Assembly: GCF_019679455.1 (NCBI RefSeq)
Contig: NZ_JAIEZQ010000002.1
Location: 1,178,001-1,242,000, forward strand
Length of the DNA: 64,000 nt
Reading direction: 5' to 3'
Origin: Nocardioides jiangsuensis
GTDB lineage: Bacteria; Actinomycetota; Actinomycetes; Propionibacteriales; Nocardioidaceae
The notes under the pieces are model-generated. The model was not told the DNA's origin and searched no databases. It saw only the letters and a program-made list of their open reading frames with translations. Shown piece after piece: positions 44,101 to 52,599 of this stretch (its first letter is position 1; each line of letters opens with the position of its first letter). The translations under genes and the position numbers were made by a program.

Positions 44101-44701
44101 CCCCGTGACGCTCGGTGACGTGGCGCCTCTGCTGCGCGCGCACCTGCCGGAGGGTGACCCGCTGCTGGGGTACGCCGACGCGCTGGCCGCGCCCGCCCTC
44201 GGCGGTCAGGACCTGCGTGGCTACCTCACCGGGTCGGTCGACGTGGTCCTGCGGATCCTGTCCGGCGAGGCCACCCGGTATCTCGTGGTCGACTACAAGA
44301 CCAATTGGCTCGGTGGCTTCCCCGGCGAGGGCGGCCCGCCCCTGACGTCCGACGACTACCGTCCCGAGGCCCTGCGCGAGGCGATGGCGCACTCCGACTA
44401 CCCGTTGCAGGCGCTGCTGTACGCCGTCGTGCTGCACCGGTTCCTGCGCTGGCGACAGCCGGGCTACGACCCCGCCGTCCATCTCGGTGGGGTGCTGTAC
44501 CTCTACCTGCGGGGGATGTGCGGTCCCTCGACACCGGTCGTCAACGGGCATCCGTGCGGGGTGTTCTCCTGGCACCCGCCGGTGGCCCTCGTCGAGGCGC
44601 TCTCCGACCTGCTCGACGGGGTCGCGCCGGGCGGTCGCCGGCCGGCCGGTCGCACGACGGCGGCCGTGGGGCCGCCCAGCCGAAGGGAAGGCGCCGCATG
44701 A
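41162..44701 (+). CDS. recB: Exodeoxyribonuclease V subunit RecB (beta)
   Basis: 1179 residues from a GTG overlapping the recC stop. Helicase motifs: LLEASAGTGKTWTIAALVTRY (Walker A), LVDEFQDTDPVQW, GDPKQAIYAFRGGD, IHGSKGLEYPVVYLP and LLYVAMTRARSQ. A Pro/Glu/Ser linker near 845-875 leads to the C-terminal nuclease domain with LVVDYKTNWLG, holding the catalytic Asp and Lys. It is the 3'-5' motor and only nuclease of RecBCD. Residues 181-238 are a perfect two-copy tandem repeat of 29 residues, not expected in the family. The stop overlaps recD by 4 bases. Confidence 0.93.
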   Translation: MNEQTSTTAVEPEVFDICDPLPTGTTLLEASAGTGKTWTIAALVTRYVAEGIATLKQMLVVTFGRAASQELRERVRAQLVEAEHALAHPDADHSSSDLVTLLLDTTPEERDRRRQRLRDALGSFDAATIATTHQFCHLVLRSLGVAGDTDANATLVEDLDDLLEDVVDDLYLRAFAGSDDDPPFTHREALKLARKAVGDPQARLEPRDADPPFTHREALKLARKAVGDPQARLEPRDADPETLPGRRLAFAAEARTELDRRKRRLGVLSYDDLLSQLADALTSDDAPARQRMRQRWSVVLVDEFQDTDPVQWQVLDRAFTGHSTMVLIGDPKQAIYAFRGGDVTTYLQAAATATTRKTLGTNWRSDAALVDSLQVMLRGAALGDDRIVVRDVGASHQGSRLTGAGAPFRLRVVNREVLGRRPNAKLGVPDIRPHVYADVARDIKRLLTSDARFEGRALQPRDVAVIAYRNNDLQEVQRALADIGVPAVVAGSGSVFATPAATEWLQLLEALEQPHRSSRVRSAALTRFVGHSAAELDAGGDSLTDEVADLLRDWAELFASRGVAAVLEAAAARGLTARVLSRVDGERLLTDLRHVGQSLHQVATEERLGLVATLTWLRAQMADDKVEVASDRTRRLDSDAAAVQLVTIHGSKGLEYPVVYLPTLWDRFPQKPDVPLFHSAEGDDRGRRCIDVGAGGPRWSGNVARAMAEDDGESLRLLYVAMTRARSQVVAWWAPAPRNTPWSALQRMLFGRQPGWASVPPSQDLHDEADVARILSIWQGLGGPSWEEARWPQLPEVALPADERPLSVRTFTRSIDTTWRRTSYTALSSVPTDSEPSQAPVGSEPEERPKDDEPDLSTLLESASPAPAEPSPDAVASPMGGLPVGATFGSLVHAVLEHADPEADDFRAELLAHIEEQLVRWPVALDPDELADALVQVCDSPLGPLSGDTALRKIPLRDRLREMEFELPLSGGDVRDYPTAPVTLGDVAPLLRAHLPEGDPLLGYADALAAPALGGQDLRGYLTGSVDVVLRILSGEATRYLVVDYKTNWLGGFPGEGGPPLTSDDYRPEALREAMAHSDYPLQALLYAVVLHRFLRWRQPGYDPAVHLGGVLYLYLRGMCGPSTPVVNGHPCGVFSWHPPVALVEALSDLLDGVAPGGRRPAGRTTAAVGPPSRREGAA
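41702..41875 (+). repeat. In-frame 87-bp tandem duplication inside recB
   Basis: Copies 41702-41788 and 41789-41875 encode the same 29 residues, starting DPPFTHREALKLARKAVGD. They differ at only two bases, both synonymous (GTC/GTG for Val, GGT/GGG for Gly). The unit falls in the helicase region after DLYLRAFAGSD. Confidence 0.95.
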
Positions 44702-46458
44702 CCGAGCTCTTCGAGATCACCGAGCCTTTCGACCGACGCCTCGCCCTCGGTGCGACCGGCATGCTTCGGGACTTCAACCAGGCAGGCGTCCTCACCGCCG
44801 CGGACGTCCACGTCGCACGGCGGCTCGGCGAGCTCACGGGTGAGGCCGACGAGCGCGTCCTGCTGGCCGCGGCCCTGGCCACCCGGGCGGTGCGGCACGG
44901 GTCGGTGTGCCTCGACCTCGCCACGGTGGGCGACGTCGCGCCCGCGCTGCCCTGGCCGGCGTACGACGCGTGGGTGCGGGCGGTCTCCGGCAGCGCGCTG
45001 GTCAGCCAGGGCGTGCTGCGCTGGGAGTTCGACCTGCTCTACCTCGACCGCTACTGGCACCAGGAGGTGGAGGTCTGCGCCGATCTGGGACGGCGGCTCG
45101 CCCAGCCGCCCCCGATGGTGGCGCACGACATCCTCGACGCCGGCCTGGACCGAGTCTTCGGAGAGCCGACCTACGTCGAGCAGCGGGCGGCGTCGCGACG
45201 CGCCGCGACCCAGTGGACCACGGTGCTCACGGGTGGGCCGGGCACCGGCAAGACGACGACCGTCGCGGGCCTCCTGGCGCTGCTGGCCGAGCAGGCCGCA
45301 GGCCTAGGCGACGAGATGCGGGTTGCCCTCACCGCGCCGACCGGCAAGGCCGCGGCCCGGTTGAAGGAGGCGGTAGCCGAGGCGACGGCCAGGCTCGCGC
45401 CCGAGGACCAGCAGCGGCTCGGCACGCTCGAAGCCTCGACGCTGCACCGGCTCCTCGGCTCCCGTCGCGACAACGGCACCCGATTCCGCCACCACCGCGC
45501 GAACCGGCTGCCCCACGACGTGATCGTGGTCGACGAGACGTCGATGGTCTCGCTCACGATGATGACCCGGCTGGTGGAGGCGGTCCGTCCGGATGCCCGG
45601 CTGATCCTCGTCGGTGACGCCGACCAGCTGGCCTCCGTCGACGCCGGGGCAGTGCTGTCCGACCTGGTGACCGGCTTCGGCGACGCCGGGGAGAGCCCGG
45701 TCGTGCGCCTCGCCACGACGCACCGGTTCGGCAAGGACATCGGCCGGTTGGCCGCTGCTCTGCGGGACGGCTCGGCTGACGATGTGGTCACGGCGCTGCA
45801 GGCAGGCTCGACCGAGGTGGAGTTCGTGGAGAGCAATGACCCCGCCTCGCTGCTGAGGGCACCGATCCTCGCGGCTGCTCTCGCCGTCCGGTCGGCCGCC
45901 GAGGCCGGCCTGGCCGAGGAAGCCGTGGCCGCGCTGGACCGGCACCGGCTGCTGTGTGCGCACCGCGAGGGGCCCTACGGCGTCCGCCACTGGAACCGGC
46001 AGGTCGAGCACTGGCTCGCAGAGGCGACCGGTGACCCGCTCTACGAGGAGATGTACGTCGGACGGCCCCTGATGGTGACCGCCAACGACTACGGCCTCGG
46101 CGTCTACAACGGCGATGCCGGTGTGGTCGTCCGGGAGGCGGACGGCCGTCGGGCGGTGATCGCGGGGGCGAACGGGCTGACCGCCTTCGCGACCAGCCGG
46201 ATGAGCGACGTGGAGACGATGTTCGCCACCACGATCCACAAGAGCCAGGGCAGCCAGGCGGACGAGGTGACCGTGCTGCTGCCGCCGGAGGACTCCCGGC
46301 TGTTGACGCGCGAGCTCTTCTACACCGCGGTCACCCGGGCGAAGAAGAAGGTCCGGGTGGTCGGCTCGGAGGAGTCGGTGCGCGCCGCCGTCGAGCGGCG
46401 TGCTCAGCGCGCGAGCGGGCTGCGGCAGCGACTGCACGCGACCGGCGTGGCCGGGTAG
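44698..46458 (+). CDS. recD: Exodeoxyribonuclease V subunit RecD (alpha)
   Basis: 586 residues; the ATG overlaps the recB stop. SF1B helicase motifs: LTGGPGTGKTTTVAGLLALL, VIVVDETSMVSL, LVGDADQLASVDAGAVL, and IHKSQGSQADEVTVLLPP. The N-terminal domain (FDRRLALGATGMLRDFNQAG) contacts RecC. It is the 5'-3' motor of the complex. The gene is followed by a bidirectional hairpin. Confidence 0.93.
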   Translation: MTELFEITEPFDRRLALGATGMLRDFNQAGVLTAADVHVARRLGELTGEADERVLLAAALATRAVRHGSVCLDLATVGDVAPALPWPAYDAWVRAVSGSALVSQGVLRWEFDLLYLDRYWHQEVEVCADLGRRLAQPPPMVAHDILDAGLDRVFGEPTYVEQRAASRRAATQWTTVLTGGPGTGKTTTVAGLLALLAEQAAGLGDEMRVALTAPTGKAAARLKEAVAEATARLAPEDQQRLGTLEASTLHRLLGSRRDNGTRFRHHRANRLPHDVIVVDETSMVSLTMMTRLVEAVRPDARLILVGDADQLASVDAGAVLSDLVTGFGDAGESPVVRLATTHRFGKDIGRLAAALRDGSADDVVTALQAGSTEVEFVESNDPASLLRAPILAAALAVRSAAEAGLAEEAVAALDRHRLLCAHREGPYGVRHWNRQVEHWLAEATGDPLYEEMYVGRPLMVTANDYGLGVYNGDAGVVVREADGRRAVIAGANGLTAFATSRMSDVETMFATTIHKSQGSQADEVTVLLPPEDSRLLTRELFYTAVTRAKKKVRVVGSEESVRAAVERRAQRASGLRQRLHATGVAG

Positions 46459-46510
46459 GCGCAGCGTGCTCGGGTGGCCGGGTCAAGGGACTCCGGGCGT
46501 CCCGGAACGC

Positions 46511-46551
46511 CGAAGCGAGCGCCCGCCCGGCCTGGGCAGACGCTCGCTTCG
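46511..46551. terminator. Bidirectional terminator-like hairpin after recD
   Basis: CGAAGCGAGCG (46511-46521), a 19-base GC-rich loop, CGCTCGCTTCG (46541-46551): an 11-bp perfect stem. It sits in the 101 bases between the convergent recD stop (46458) and the small basic gene (stop at 46560). No strong T-run on either side. Confidence 0.65.
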
Positions 46552-46559
46552 TCTGGTGA

Positions 46560-46745
46560 TCAGCGTGCGCGCTTGAGGAACCGGCGCGCGGTGCCTTCGA
46601 CGCTCGCCGCGCCACCGCGTCCGCGGGCCGCCGGTGCGCCCACGCGGCCGGCTCCTCGGGTGGCGGCGGGCTTCCGACCGCGGGTCGGGGCGGCCGCGCC
46701 GCGGCCCCGGGTGAAGCGAGACACCATGTTCATCAGTCCGCTCAT
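46560..46745 (-). CDS. Small highly basic protein
   Basis: 61 residues from the ATG at 46745, preceded by a strong GAGGGAGGGA ribosome site 6 bases away. It begins MSGLMNMVSRFTRGRG, then is dominated by Arg, Ala and Gly (RGRKPAATRGAGRVG), ending ARRFLKRAR. It may bind nucleic acid or be an unstructured membrane- or DNA-associated peptide. A longer in-frame version from 46874 lacks a good ribosome site. Family not recognised. It is flanked by its own terminator-like hairpin and a divergent gene. Confidence 0.6.
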   Translation of the reverse strand: MSGLMNMVSRFTRGRGAAAPTRGRKPAATRGAGRVGAPAARGRGGAASVEGTARRFLKRAR

Positions 46746-46932
46746 GTGATTCCCTCCCTCTCTTGTGTTGAGGAGACGGTGCCCGTCGCACCTCCCGGTA
46801 TGCGCCGGAGCACCGAGGTTTCGTCCCCACAGATACGAGGGCAAGCCACCCCCGAGAGGTCGAACCGCCACCAACCCGTCGACTCTTCCGACCGGCTGTC
46901 TTTACCCGAGGGTCACCCGCACACTGGACCCG

Positions 46933-47790
46933 GTGAGCGACGAGCAGCGCAAGATCGAGATCAACTGGGTGCAGGCGTCGGCCGGTGCGCTGGCCGCGAT
47001 GTCCTCCGCCGTGCTGCTCTCCACCGTCGGGGTGGCCGGCACGATCATCGGCGCCGCCCTGGGAAGCGTGCTGGTCACGATCGGCGCCGAGGTCTACTCC
47101 GCCACCCTGCACGCCAGCCGGTCGCGGGTCGGTGCGGTGGCCTCCACGCGGATGCGGGTACGGCGTGCCCGCGCCCACGTGCACCAGGCCGCCACCGAGC
47201 CGGAGACACCGCGCGCGGAGGAACGGCTCGACGAGGCGCAGCGCGAGCTGGACCAGGCCGAGCACGGGCTGGACGTCGCCGAGGAGACCGCGGCCGAGCC
47301 GGTGCACTGGCGGGAGGCTTTGGCCACCCTCCCGTGGCGCAAGATCCTCCCGGTCGCGGCCGTGGTCTTCGTGGCCGCGATGGTCGTCATCGTGACCTTC
47401 GAGCTCCTCACCGGCCGCGCCGTGTCGAGCTACACCGGCGGCAGCGACGCGAACGGGCCGCGTACCTCGATCCCGGGGCTCGGCGGCGGCGGCAAGCAGG
47501 AGCCGGCCCCGGCCTCGGACACGACCCCGACCCCGACCTCGAGCCCCTCCGGACCCACGCGGACCGGGGACGAGGAGGGCGGCGACCGGTCCGTACCTCC
47601 CACCGAGCCGACCGTCGCCGGCACCAGCACGACGGCGCCGACCCGGGCGCCGACCCGGACGGCGACGGCGACCGCAACGGCGACCCCGACCCCCACGCCC
47701 ACCGCGGCCCCCACACCGACTCCCACCCCCACGAAGACCACCGCGGTACCCAGCGAGCCGGCCCCCACCAGCGCCGCGCCGAGCGACTGA
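46933..47790 (+). CDS. Hypothetical membrane protein with low-complexity Thr/Pro tail
   Basis: 285 residues from the GTG at 46933 (VSDEQRKIEINWVQASAGA). A hydrophobic region near residues 15-45 (LAAMSSAVLLSTVGVAGTIIGAALG) is followed by a charged helical stretch (EERLDEAQRELDQAEHGL), a membrane helix (ILPVAAVVFVAAMVVIVTFELL), and an extracytoplasmic tail of Thr, Pro, Ala and Ser repeats. The shape fits actinobacterial surface proteins anchored by an internal helix. No enzyme motif is visible. Divergent from the small basic gene; the 187-base space between them holds both starts and nothing else I recognise. Confidence 0.7.
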   Translation: MSDEQRKIEINWVQASAGALAAMSSAVLLSTVGVAGTIIGAALGSVLVTIGAEVYSATLHASRSRVGAVASTRMRVRRARAHVHQAATEPETPRAEERLDEAQRELDQAEHGLDVAEETAAEPVHWREALATLPWRKILPVAAVVFVAAMVVIVTFELLTGRAVSSYTGGSDANGPRTSIPGLGGGGKQEPAPASDTTPTPTSSPSGPTRTGDEEGGDRSVPPTEPTVAGTSTTAPTRAPTRTATATATATPTPTPTAAPTPTPTPTKTTAVPSEPAPTSAAPSD

Positions 47791-47804
47791 AAACGCCCCA
47801 GGAG

Positions 47805-47821
47805 CACCCGGAAGACGGGTG
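47805..47821 (+). terminator. Possible short hairpin after the hypothetical membrane gene
   Basis: CACCCG, GAAGA, CGGGTG: a 6-bp stem 15 bases after the stop at 47790. No T-run. Weak terminator candidate. Confidence 0.3.
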
Positions 47822-47882
47822 ACTTCCGCCCTCCGCCACAGAGAGTGGTGCGATAGGTCAGGGGATGCCCGGATTGTCGAGA

Positions 47883-47901
47883 TGACCTGGTCAACACGTG
47901 T
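47883..47901. promoter_or_regulatory. Adjacent palindromes upstream of the ethanolamine locus
   Basis: TGACCTGGTCA (47883-47893) and ACACGTGT (47894-47901) lie end to end, about 90 bases before the permease start at 47989. They are candidate regulator sites for the whole microcompartment operon, for which no regulator gene is in the window. No cobalamin riboswitch features were seen in 47791-47988. Confidence 0.4.
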
Positions 47902-47988
47902 CTTGCCGAGCCCGCCAGCGCAGGTCTAGCGTCGAGTTCTCGGTTGCTTGGGAACCAGGTGTGTGCGTCGCCGATGGAGGTCCCGGTC

Positions 47989-49440
47989 ATGGCAGAAACA
48001 CCGAAACACGCTCACCACGTCGGCGTCAGGGGCACCGTCGAGAGCGAGGAGTACTTCGAGAAACGACAGCTCCAGGGCGGGGTCGCGGGCTGGATCCTGC
48101 TGGCCGGCCTGGGCGTCGCCTACGTCATCTCGGGCGACTACGCCGGCTGGAACTTCGGCCTCGGCGAGGGCGGCTGGGGCGGTCTGATGGTCGCCACGAT
48201 CATCATGGCGATCATGTACCTGTTCATGGTCTTCGGGCTCGCCGAGCTCGCCTCGACCATCTCCACCACCGGCGGCGGGTACGCGTTCGCCCGGCGGGCC
48301 ATGGGCCCCTGGGGCGGCTTCATCACCGGCACCGCCATCCTGATCGAGTACGCCATCGCCCCGGCGGCGATCGCGAACTTCATCGGCGCCTACGTCGACT
48401 CGCTGATCGGCCTCGACGGTTGGTACGTCTACCTCTTCTTCTACCTGATCTTCGTCGGCCTGCACATCTTCGGCGTGGGCGAGGCGCTCAAGGTGATGTT
48501 CGCGATCACCGCGGTCGCGGTCTTCGCGCTCGTGGTGTTCGTCATCGCCGCCATCCCGCACTTCGACCCGGGCAACCTGAACAACATCCCTGTCGACACC
48601 TCGGCGGTGGGGTCGAGCGAGTTCCTGCCGTTCGGGCTGATCGGGATCTGGGCCGCGCTGCCGTACGCCATCTGGTTCTTCCTCGCGGTCGAGGGTGTGC
48701 CGCTGGCCGCCGAGGAGTCCAAGGACCCGGCCAAGGACATGCCCAAGGGGATCATCGGCGCGATGCTGACCCTGATCGTCTTCGCCGCCGCCATCCTCCT
48801 CGTCGCCCCCGGCGCCGCCGGCTCCGACCTGCTCAAGGACTCGGGCAACCCGCTGGTCGAGGCGCTCGAGGCGCCGCTCGCCTACGACGGCCAGAACCTG
48901 GTCAGCGGCTTCGTCAACGTCGTCGGGCTGCTCGGCCTGATCGCGAGCTTCTTCTCGATCATCTACGCCTACTCGCGGCAGACCTTCGCGCTCTCCCGCG
49001 CCGGCTACCTGCCGAAGATCCTGTCGATCACCGGCAAGCAGAAGACCCCGATCCTGGCGCTGGTCGTGCCGGGCATCATCGGGTTCGTCATGGCCGTGTT
49101 CAACCAGGGCGACCTGCTCATCCTCGTCGCCGTCTTCGGCGCGACCATCTCCTACGTGATGATGACGCTGTCGCACATCATCCTGCGGTTCAAGGAGCCG
49201 GACCTCGAGCGGCCGTACCGCACCCCGGGTGGCGTGGTCACCACCGGGATCGCCCTCGTGCTCGCGGTCGTGGCGCTGATCGCCGGCTTCCTGGTCGACC
49301 CGCGCGTGCTCATCCCGACCGCCATCGTCTACGCCATCTTCATCGCCTACTTCGGCCTCTACAGCCGCAAGCACATCGTGGCCACGGCCCCGGAGGAGGA
49401 GTTCGAGCTCATCGAGTCCGCCGAGTCGGAGCTGCACTGA
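47989..49440 (+). CDS. Ethanolamine permease (APC superfamily)
   Basis: 483 residues from the ATG at 47989, with GGAGGT 6 bases upstream; an ATG at 47974 lies within that site. About 12 helices. Signature stretches include YVISGDYAGWNFGLGEGGWGG, ELASTISTTGGGYAFARRAMGP and FFLAVEGVPLAAEESKDPAKD, typical of the ethanolamine permease branch of amino acid/amine transporters. It starts a same-strand run of eut genes and should supply the substrate of EutBC. Confidence 0.85.
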   Translation: MAETPKHAHHVGVRGTVESEEYFEKRQLQGGVAGWILLAGLGVAYVISGDYAGWNFGLGEGGWGGLMVATIIMAIMYLFMVFGLAELASTISTTGGGYAFARRAMGPWGGFITGTAILIEYAIAPAAIANFIGAYVDSLIGLDGWYVYLFFYLIFVGLHIFGVGEALKVMFAITAVAVFALVVFVIAAIPHFDPGNLNNIPVDTSAVGSSEFLPFGLIGIWAALPYAIWFFLAVEGVPLAAEESKDPAKDMPKGIIGAMLTLIVFAAAILLVAPGAAGSDLLKDSGNPLVEALEAPLAYDGQNLVSGFVNVVGLLGLIASFFSIIYAYSRQTFALSRAGYLPKILSITGKQKTPILALVVPGIIGFVMAVFNQGDLLILVAVFGATISYVMMTLSHIILRFKEPDLERPYRTPGGVVTTGIALVLAVVALIAGFLVDPRVLIPTAIVYAIFIAYFGLYSRKHIVATAPEEEFELIESAESELH

Positions 49441-49458
49441 CGCCACGAGGAGAAACGC

Positions 49459-49749
49459 ATGCGCATCGCGCGGGTCATCGGCTCGGCAGTCTCGACCGTG
49501 AAGGAGGCCAGCCTGGTCGGGCACAAGCTGCTGTTGGTCCGCGAGGCCGACGAGCGCAGCGAGCTCACCGGCCCGGTGTTCGTCGCCGTCGACGTCGTCG
49601 GTGCGGGCACCGGGGAGCTGGTCCTCGTCTCCGAGGGCAGCGCGGCACGGGAGAGCGGGACCACGTCCGGCCAGCCGGTCGACGCGGTGATCATGGGGAT
49701 CCTGGACTCACTCGAGGTCGACGGCGCCGTCACGTTCCGGAAGAGCTGA
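49459..49749 (+). CDS. eutN: EutN/CcmL-family microcompartment vertex protein
   Basis: 96 residues: MRIARVIGSAVSTVKEASLVGHKLLLV is the hallmark start of the EutN/CcmL family, read in pieces as RIARVIGSAVSTVKE and GHKLLLV, and DAVIMGILDSLEVDG closes it. These proteins form pentamers that cap the vertices of bacterial microcompartments. The start has GAGGAGAAA upstream. Position between permease and EutA places it in the shell set. Confidence 0.92.
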   Translation: MRIARVIGSAVSTVKEASLVGHKLLLVREADERSELTGPVFVAVDVVGAGTGELVLVSEGSAARESGTTSGQPVDAVIMGILDSLEVDGAVTFRKS

Positions 49750-49757
49750 GCGGTCCC

Positions 49758-51194
49758 GTGCCCATCGCCCAGCGGGAGGTCCTCAGCGTCGGCATCGACG
49801 TCGGTACGACGACCACGCAGGTCGTATTCTCCCGGCTGCTGCTGCGCGACGTGGCCCGTCCCGGGCAGGTACCGCGGATCCAGGTCGACGAGAAGTCCGT
49901 GCTCTCCCGCGGGGACGTGCACCCCACGCCGCTGTCGGCCCCCGACCAGGTCGACGCCGACGCGATCGCGACGCTGGTGAGGCGCGAGTACGACGCGGCC
50001 GGCATCTCCCCGGACTCCATCGAGACCGGAGCGGTGATCATCACCGGGGAGACGGCCCGGACCAAGAACGCCGACGCCATCCTGCAGGCCCTCTCCGCGG
50101 CGGCGGGCGACTTCGTGGTCACCATCGCCGGCCCCAACGCCGAGGCCCAGATCGCCGGGCGCGGCTCCGGGGCCGCGCGCTGGTCCAGCGACCATTACGA
50201 GCAGGTCACCAGCGTCGACATCGGCGGCGGCACGTCGAACGCGGCGGTGTTCACGATGGGCCGGCACCTGTGCTCGTCCGCGGTCGCGGTCGGCGGCCGC
50301 CAGGTCGAGATCGACCCCTCGGGCCTGGTGCAGCACGTGGCGCCGCCCGGCCGCTCGATCATCGAGGACCTCGGCCTGGGCGTGAAGGAGGGCACCCGCG
50401 CCACGCTCGAACAGCTGCGGGCGTTCTGCGACGTGATGGCGGACCTGATCGTGGACCTGGCGACGGGCCGGGAGGTGCGCGTCGGCCACGGCGTGCAGCT
50501 CACCCCGCCGCTCCAGGAGACCGCGGCGTCCTCGTCGGTGTTCCTCACCGGCGGGATCGGCGCCTGCTACTACGAGCCGACGCCGGTGACCACGACGGCC
50601 GAGGTGGCGCTGTACGGCGACGTGGGGCCGCTGCTCGCCGACTCCCTGCGTCGCAACGACCGGCTGCAGCGGCTCATCGTACGGCGGCCACCGGAGACGC
50701 TGCGCGCCACGGTGCTCGGGGCCGCGGGGCAGACGGTGACCCTGAGCGGCTCGACGATCTGGGTGGCCCGGGAGCTGCTGCCGCTGCGGAACCTGCCGGT
50801 GCTGCGCCCCGCGATGCCCGGGCGCGGGGGAGGGCCGTCGTTCGCGGCCGCCGTGCACGAGGCGCTGCGCCGCTGGGACCTGGAGGAGGACGCCCAGGCC
50901 GCGGTCGTGGTCGACCTGCCCCAGGAGCTCGGCTACGCGGCGCTGCAGGCCGTGGCGGCCGAGATCGTGGACTACCACGACGCCGGGCACAGCCACCGTC
51001 CGCTCGTGCTGGTGCTCCAGCAGGACTACGCGCAGGTCCTCGGCCAGACGATCCAGACGATCCGGCCGGGCCTTCCGCTCGTCGTGATCGACCAGGTCGG
51101 CCTCGGCGAGGGCGACTTCATCGACATCGGCCTGCCCGTCCTGGACGGCCGCGCGGTCCCGCTGTCCATCAAGACGCTGGTGTTCTATGACTGA
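49758..51194 (+). CDS. eutA: Ethanolamine ammonia-lyase reactivating factor EutA
   Basis: 478 residues from a GTG. The actin-like ATPase folds show as SVGIDVGTTTTQVVFSRL, TSVDIGGGTSNAAVF and VFLTGGIGACYYE. EutA exchanges damaged cobalamin from EutBC in an ATP-dependent way. It lies directly upstream of eutB and eutC. A longer in-frame reading upstream lies inside the permease and eutN region and is rejected. Confidence 0.9.
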   Translation: MPIAQREVLSVGIDVGTTTTQVVFSRLLLRDVARPGQVPRIQVDEKSVLSRGDVHPTPLSAPDQVDADAIATLVRREYDAAGISPDSIETGAVIITGETARTKNADAILQALSAAAGDFVVTIAGPNAEAQIAGRGSGAARWSSDHYEQVTSVDIGGGTSNAAVFTMGRHLCSSAVAVGGRQVEIDPSGLVQHVAPPGRSIIEDLGLGVKEGTRATLEQLRAFCDVMADLIVDLATGREVRVGHGVQLTPPLQETAASSSVFLTGGIGACYYEPTPVTTTAEVALYGDVGPLLADSLRRNDRLQRLIVRRPPETLRATVLGAAGQTVTLSGSTIWVARELLPLRNLPVLRPAMPGRGGGPSFAAAVHEALRRWDLEEDAQAAVVVDLPQELGYAALQAVAAEIVDYHDAGHSHRPLVLVLQQDYAQVLGQTIQTIRPGLPLVVIDQVGLGEGDFIDIGLPVLDGRAVPLSIKTLVFYD

Positions 51195-51221
51195 GCCCGC
51201 GGAGCACCCAGGGGGCAGCCG

Positions 51222-52589
51222 ATGAAACTGGCCGCGACGCTGTTCGGCGAGCACTACGCGTTCCGCGACATCAAGGACCTGCTGGCCAAGGCCAACGAGG
51301 AGAAGTCCGGCGACCAGCTCGCCGGGGTCGCCGCCGAGAGCGCGGCCGAGCGGATGGCGGCCCGGTTCGTGCTCTCGGAGGTCACCCTGGAGACGCTGCG
51401 GCAGAACCCGGCCGTCCCGTACGAGGAGGACGAGGTCACCCGGGTCATCGACGACGCGGTCAACGAGGCGGTCTACGCCGAGATCAAGGGCATGCAGGTC
51501 GGCGAGCTGCGCGAGTGGCTGCTCGCGGACACCACCAGCGAGGACATGATCAAGCGGCTCAGCAACGGGCTCACGTCGGAGATGGTCGCCGCGGTCACCA
51601 AGCTGATGTCGAACATGGACCTGATGCTCGCCGCGAGCAAGATCCGGGTGGTCAAGCACGCCACCAACACGATCGGGCTGCCGGGCACGCTGGGGTCGCG
51701 CTGCCAGCCGAACAACCAGACCGACTCGGTCGAGGGGATCCGGGCCGCGATCTACGAGGGGCTCAGCTTCGGCTCCGGCGACAGCGTGATCGGGATCAAC
51801 CCCTCCGACGACTCGCTGGGCAGCGTGGCGCAGCTGCTGGAGATGACCTACGAGGTGATCACCCGCTGGGAGGTGCCCACCCAGAACTGCGTGCTGGCCC
51901 ACGTGTCCACCCAGATGGAGGCGATGCGCAAGGGGGCCCCGGTCGGGCTGGTGTTCCAGAGCCTGGCCGGGTCGCAGAAGGGCAACGAGTCGTTCGGCAT
52001 CGACGCCGGCATGCTCGACGAGGCGTACGCGCTGGCGAAGCGCTACTCGGTCGCGACCGGGCCGAACTTCATGTACTTCGAGACCGGGCAGGGCGCGGAG
52101 CTGTCCGCCGACGCGCACCACGGCGCCGACCAGCTGGTGATGGAGGCGCGCTGCTACGGCTTCGCGAAGCGGTGGGACCCGTTCCAGCTCAACACCGTGG
52201 TCGGGTTCATCGGGCCGGAGTACCTGTACGACGCCACACAGATCACGCGCGCCGGGCTCGAGGACCACTTCATGGGCAAGCTCACCGGCATCTCGATGGG
52301 CGCCGACGTCTGCTACACCAACCACGCCCGGTCGACCCAGAACGAGCTCGAGAACCTCGCCGTCCTGCTCGGCGCCGCGGGCGTCAACTACATCATGGGC
52401 ATCCCGATGGGCGACGACTCGATGCTCAGCTACCAGAGCTCGAGCTTCCACGACGCGCCGAGCCTGCGCCAGCTGCTGCACCTCCGCCCGCTGCCCGAGT
52501 TCGAGGCCTGGATGGAAGACATCGGGCTCCTGCGCGACGGCCGACTGACCGAGAAGGCGGGCGACGCCTCCTTCTTCCTGAGCCGGTGA
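51222..52589 (+). CDS. eutB: Ethanolamine ammonia-lyase large subunit
   Basis: 455 residues, the usual length. Characteristic sequences include FGEHYAFRDIKDLLAKANEEKSGDQLAG, read as FRDIKDLLAKANEEKSGD, then PGTLGSRCQPNNQTDS, GDSVIGINPSDDS, and MEARCYGFAKRWDPF. The TIM barrel binds ethanolamine and forms the adenosylcobalamin site with EutC, giving acetaldehyde and ammonia. GGGGGCAG upstream. All the conserved stretches I recognise are intact. Confidence 0.95.
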   Translation: MKLAATLFGEHYAFRDIKDLLAKANEEKSGDQLAGVAAESAAERMAARFVLSEVTLETLRQNPAVPYEEDEVTRVIDDAVNEAVYAEIKGMQVGELREWLLADTTSEDMIKRLSNGLTSEMVAAVTKLMSNMDLMLAASKIRVVKHATNTIGLPGTLGSRCQPNNQTDSVEGIRAAIYEGLSFGSGDSVIGINPSDDSLGSVAQLLEMTYEVITRWEVPTQNCVLAHVSTQMEAMRKGAPVGLVFQSLAGSQKGNESFGIDAGMLDEAYALAKRYSVATGPNFMYFETGQGAELSADAHHGADQLVMEARCYGFAKRWDPFQLNTVVGFIGPEYLYDATQITRAGLEDHFMGKLTGISMGADVCYTNHARSTQNELENLAVLLGAAGVNYIMGIPMGDDSMLSYQSSSFHDAPSLRQLLHLRPLPEFEAWMEDIGLLRDGRLTEKAGDASFFLSR

Positions 52590-52599
52590 GGGGGACGGG

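Noticed and set aside
47600-47790. Tandem ACC/CCG-like repeats as a possible array
   Set aside because: The repeats encode the Thr/Pro tail of the membrane protein and keep the reading frame; they are coding low complexity rather than an independent element.
47791-47988. Possible cobalamin riboswitch upstream of the eut locus
   Set aside because: No B12-box-like conserved core or long multi-helix leader could be found by eye; only short palindromes are present.
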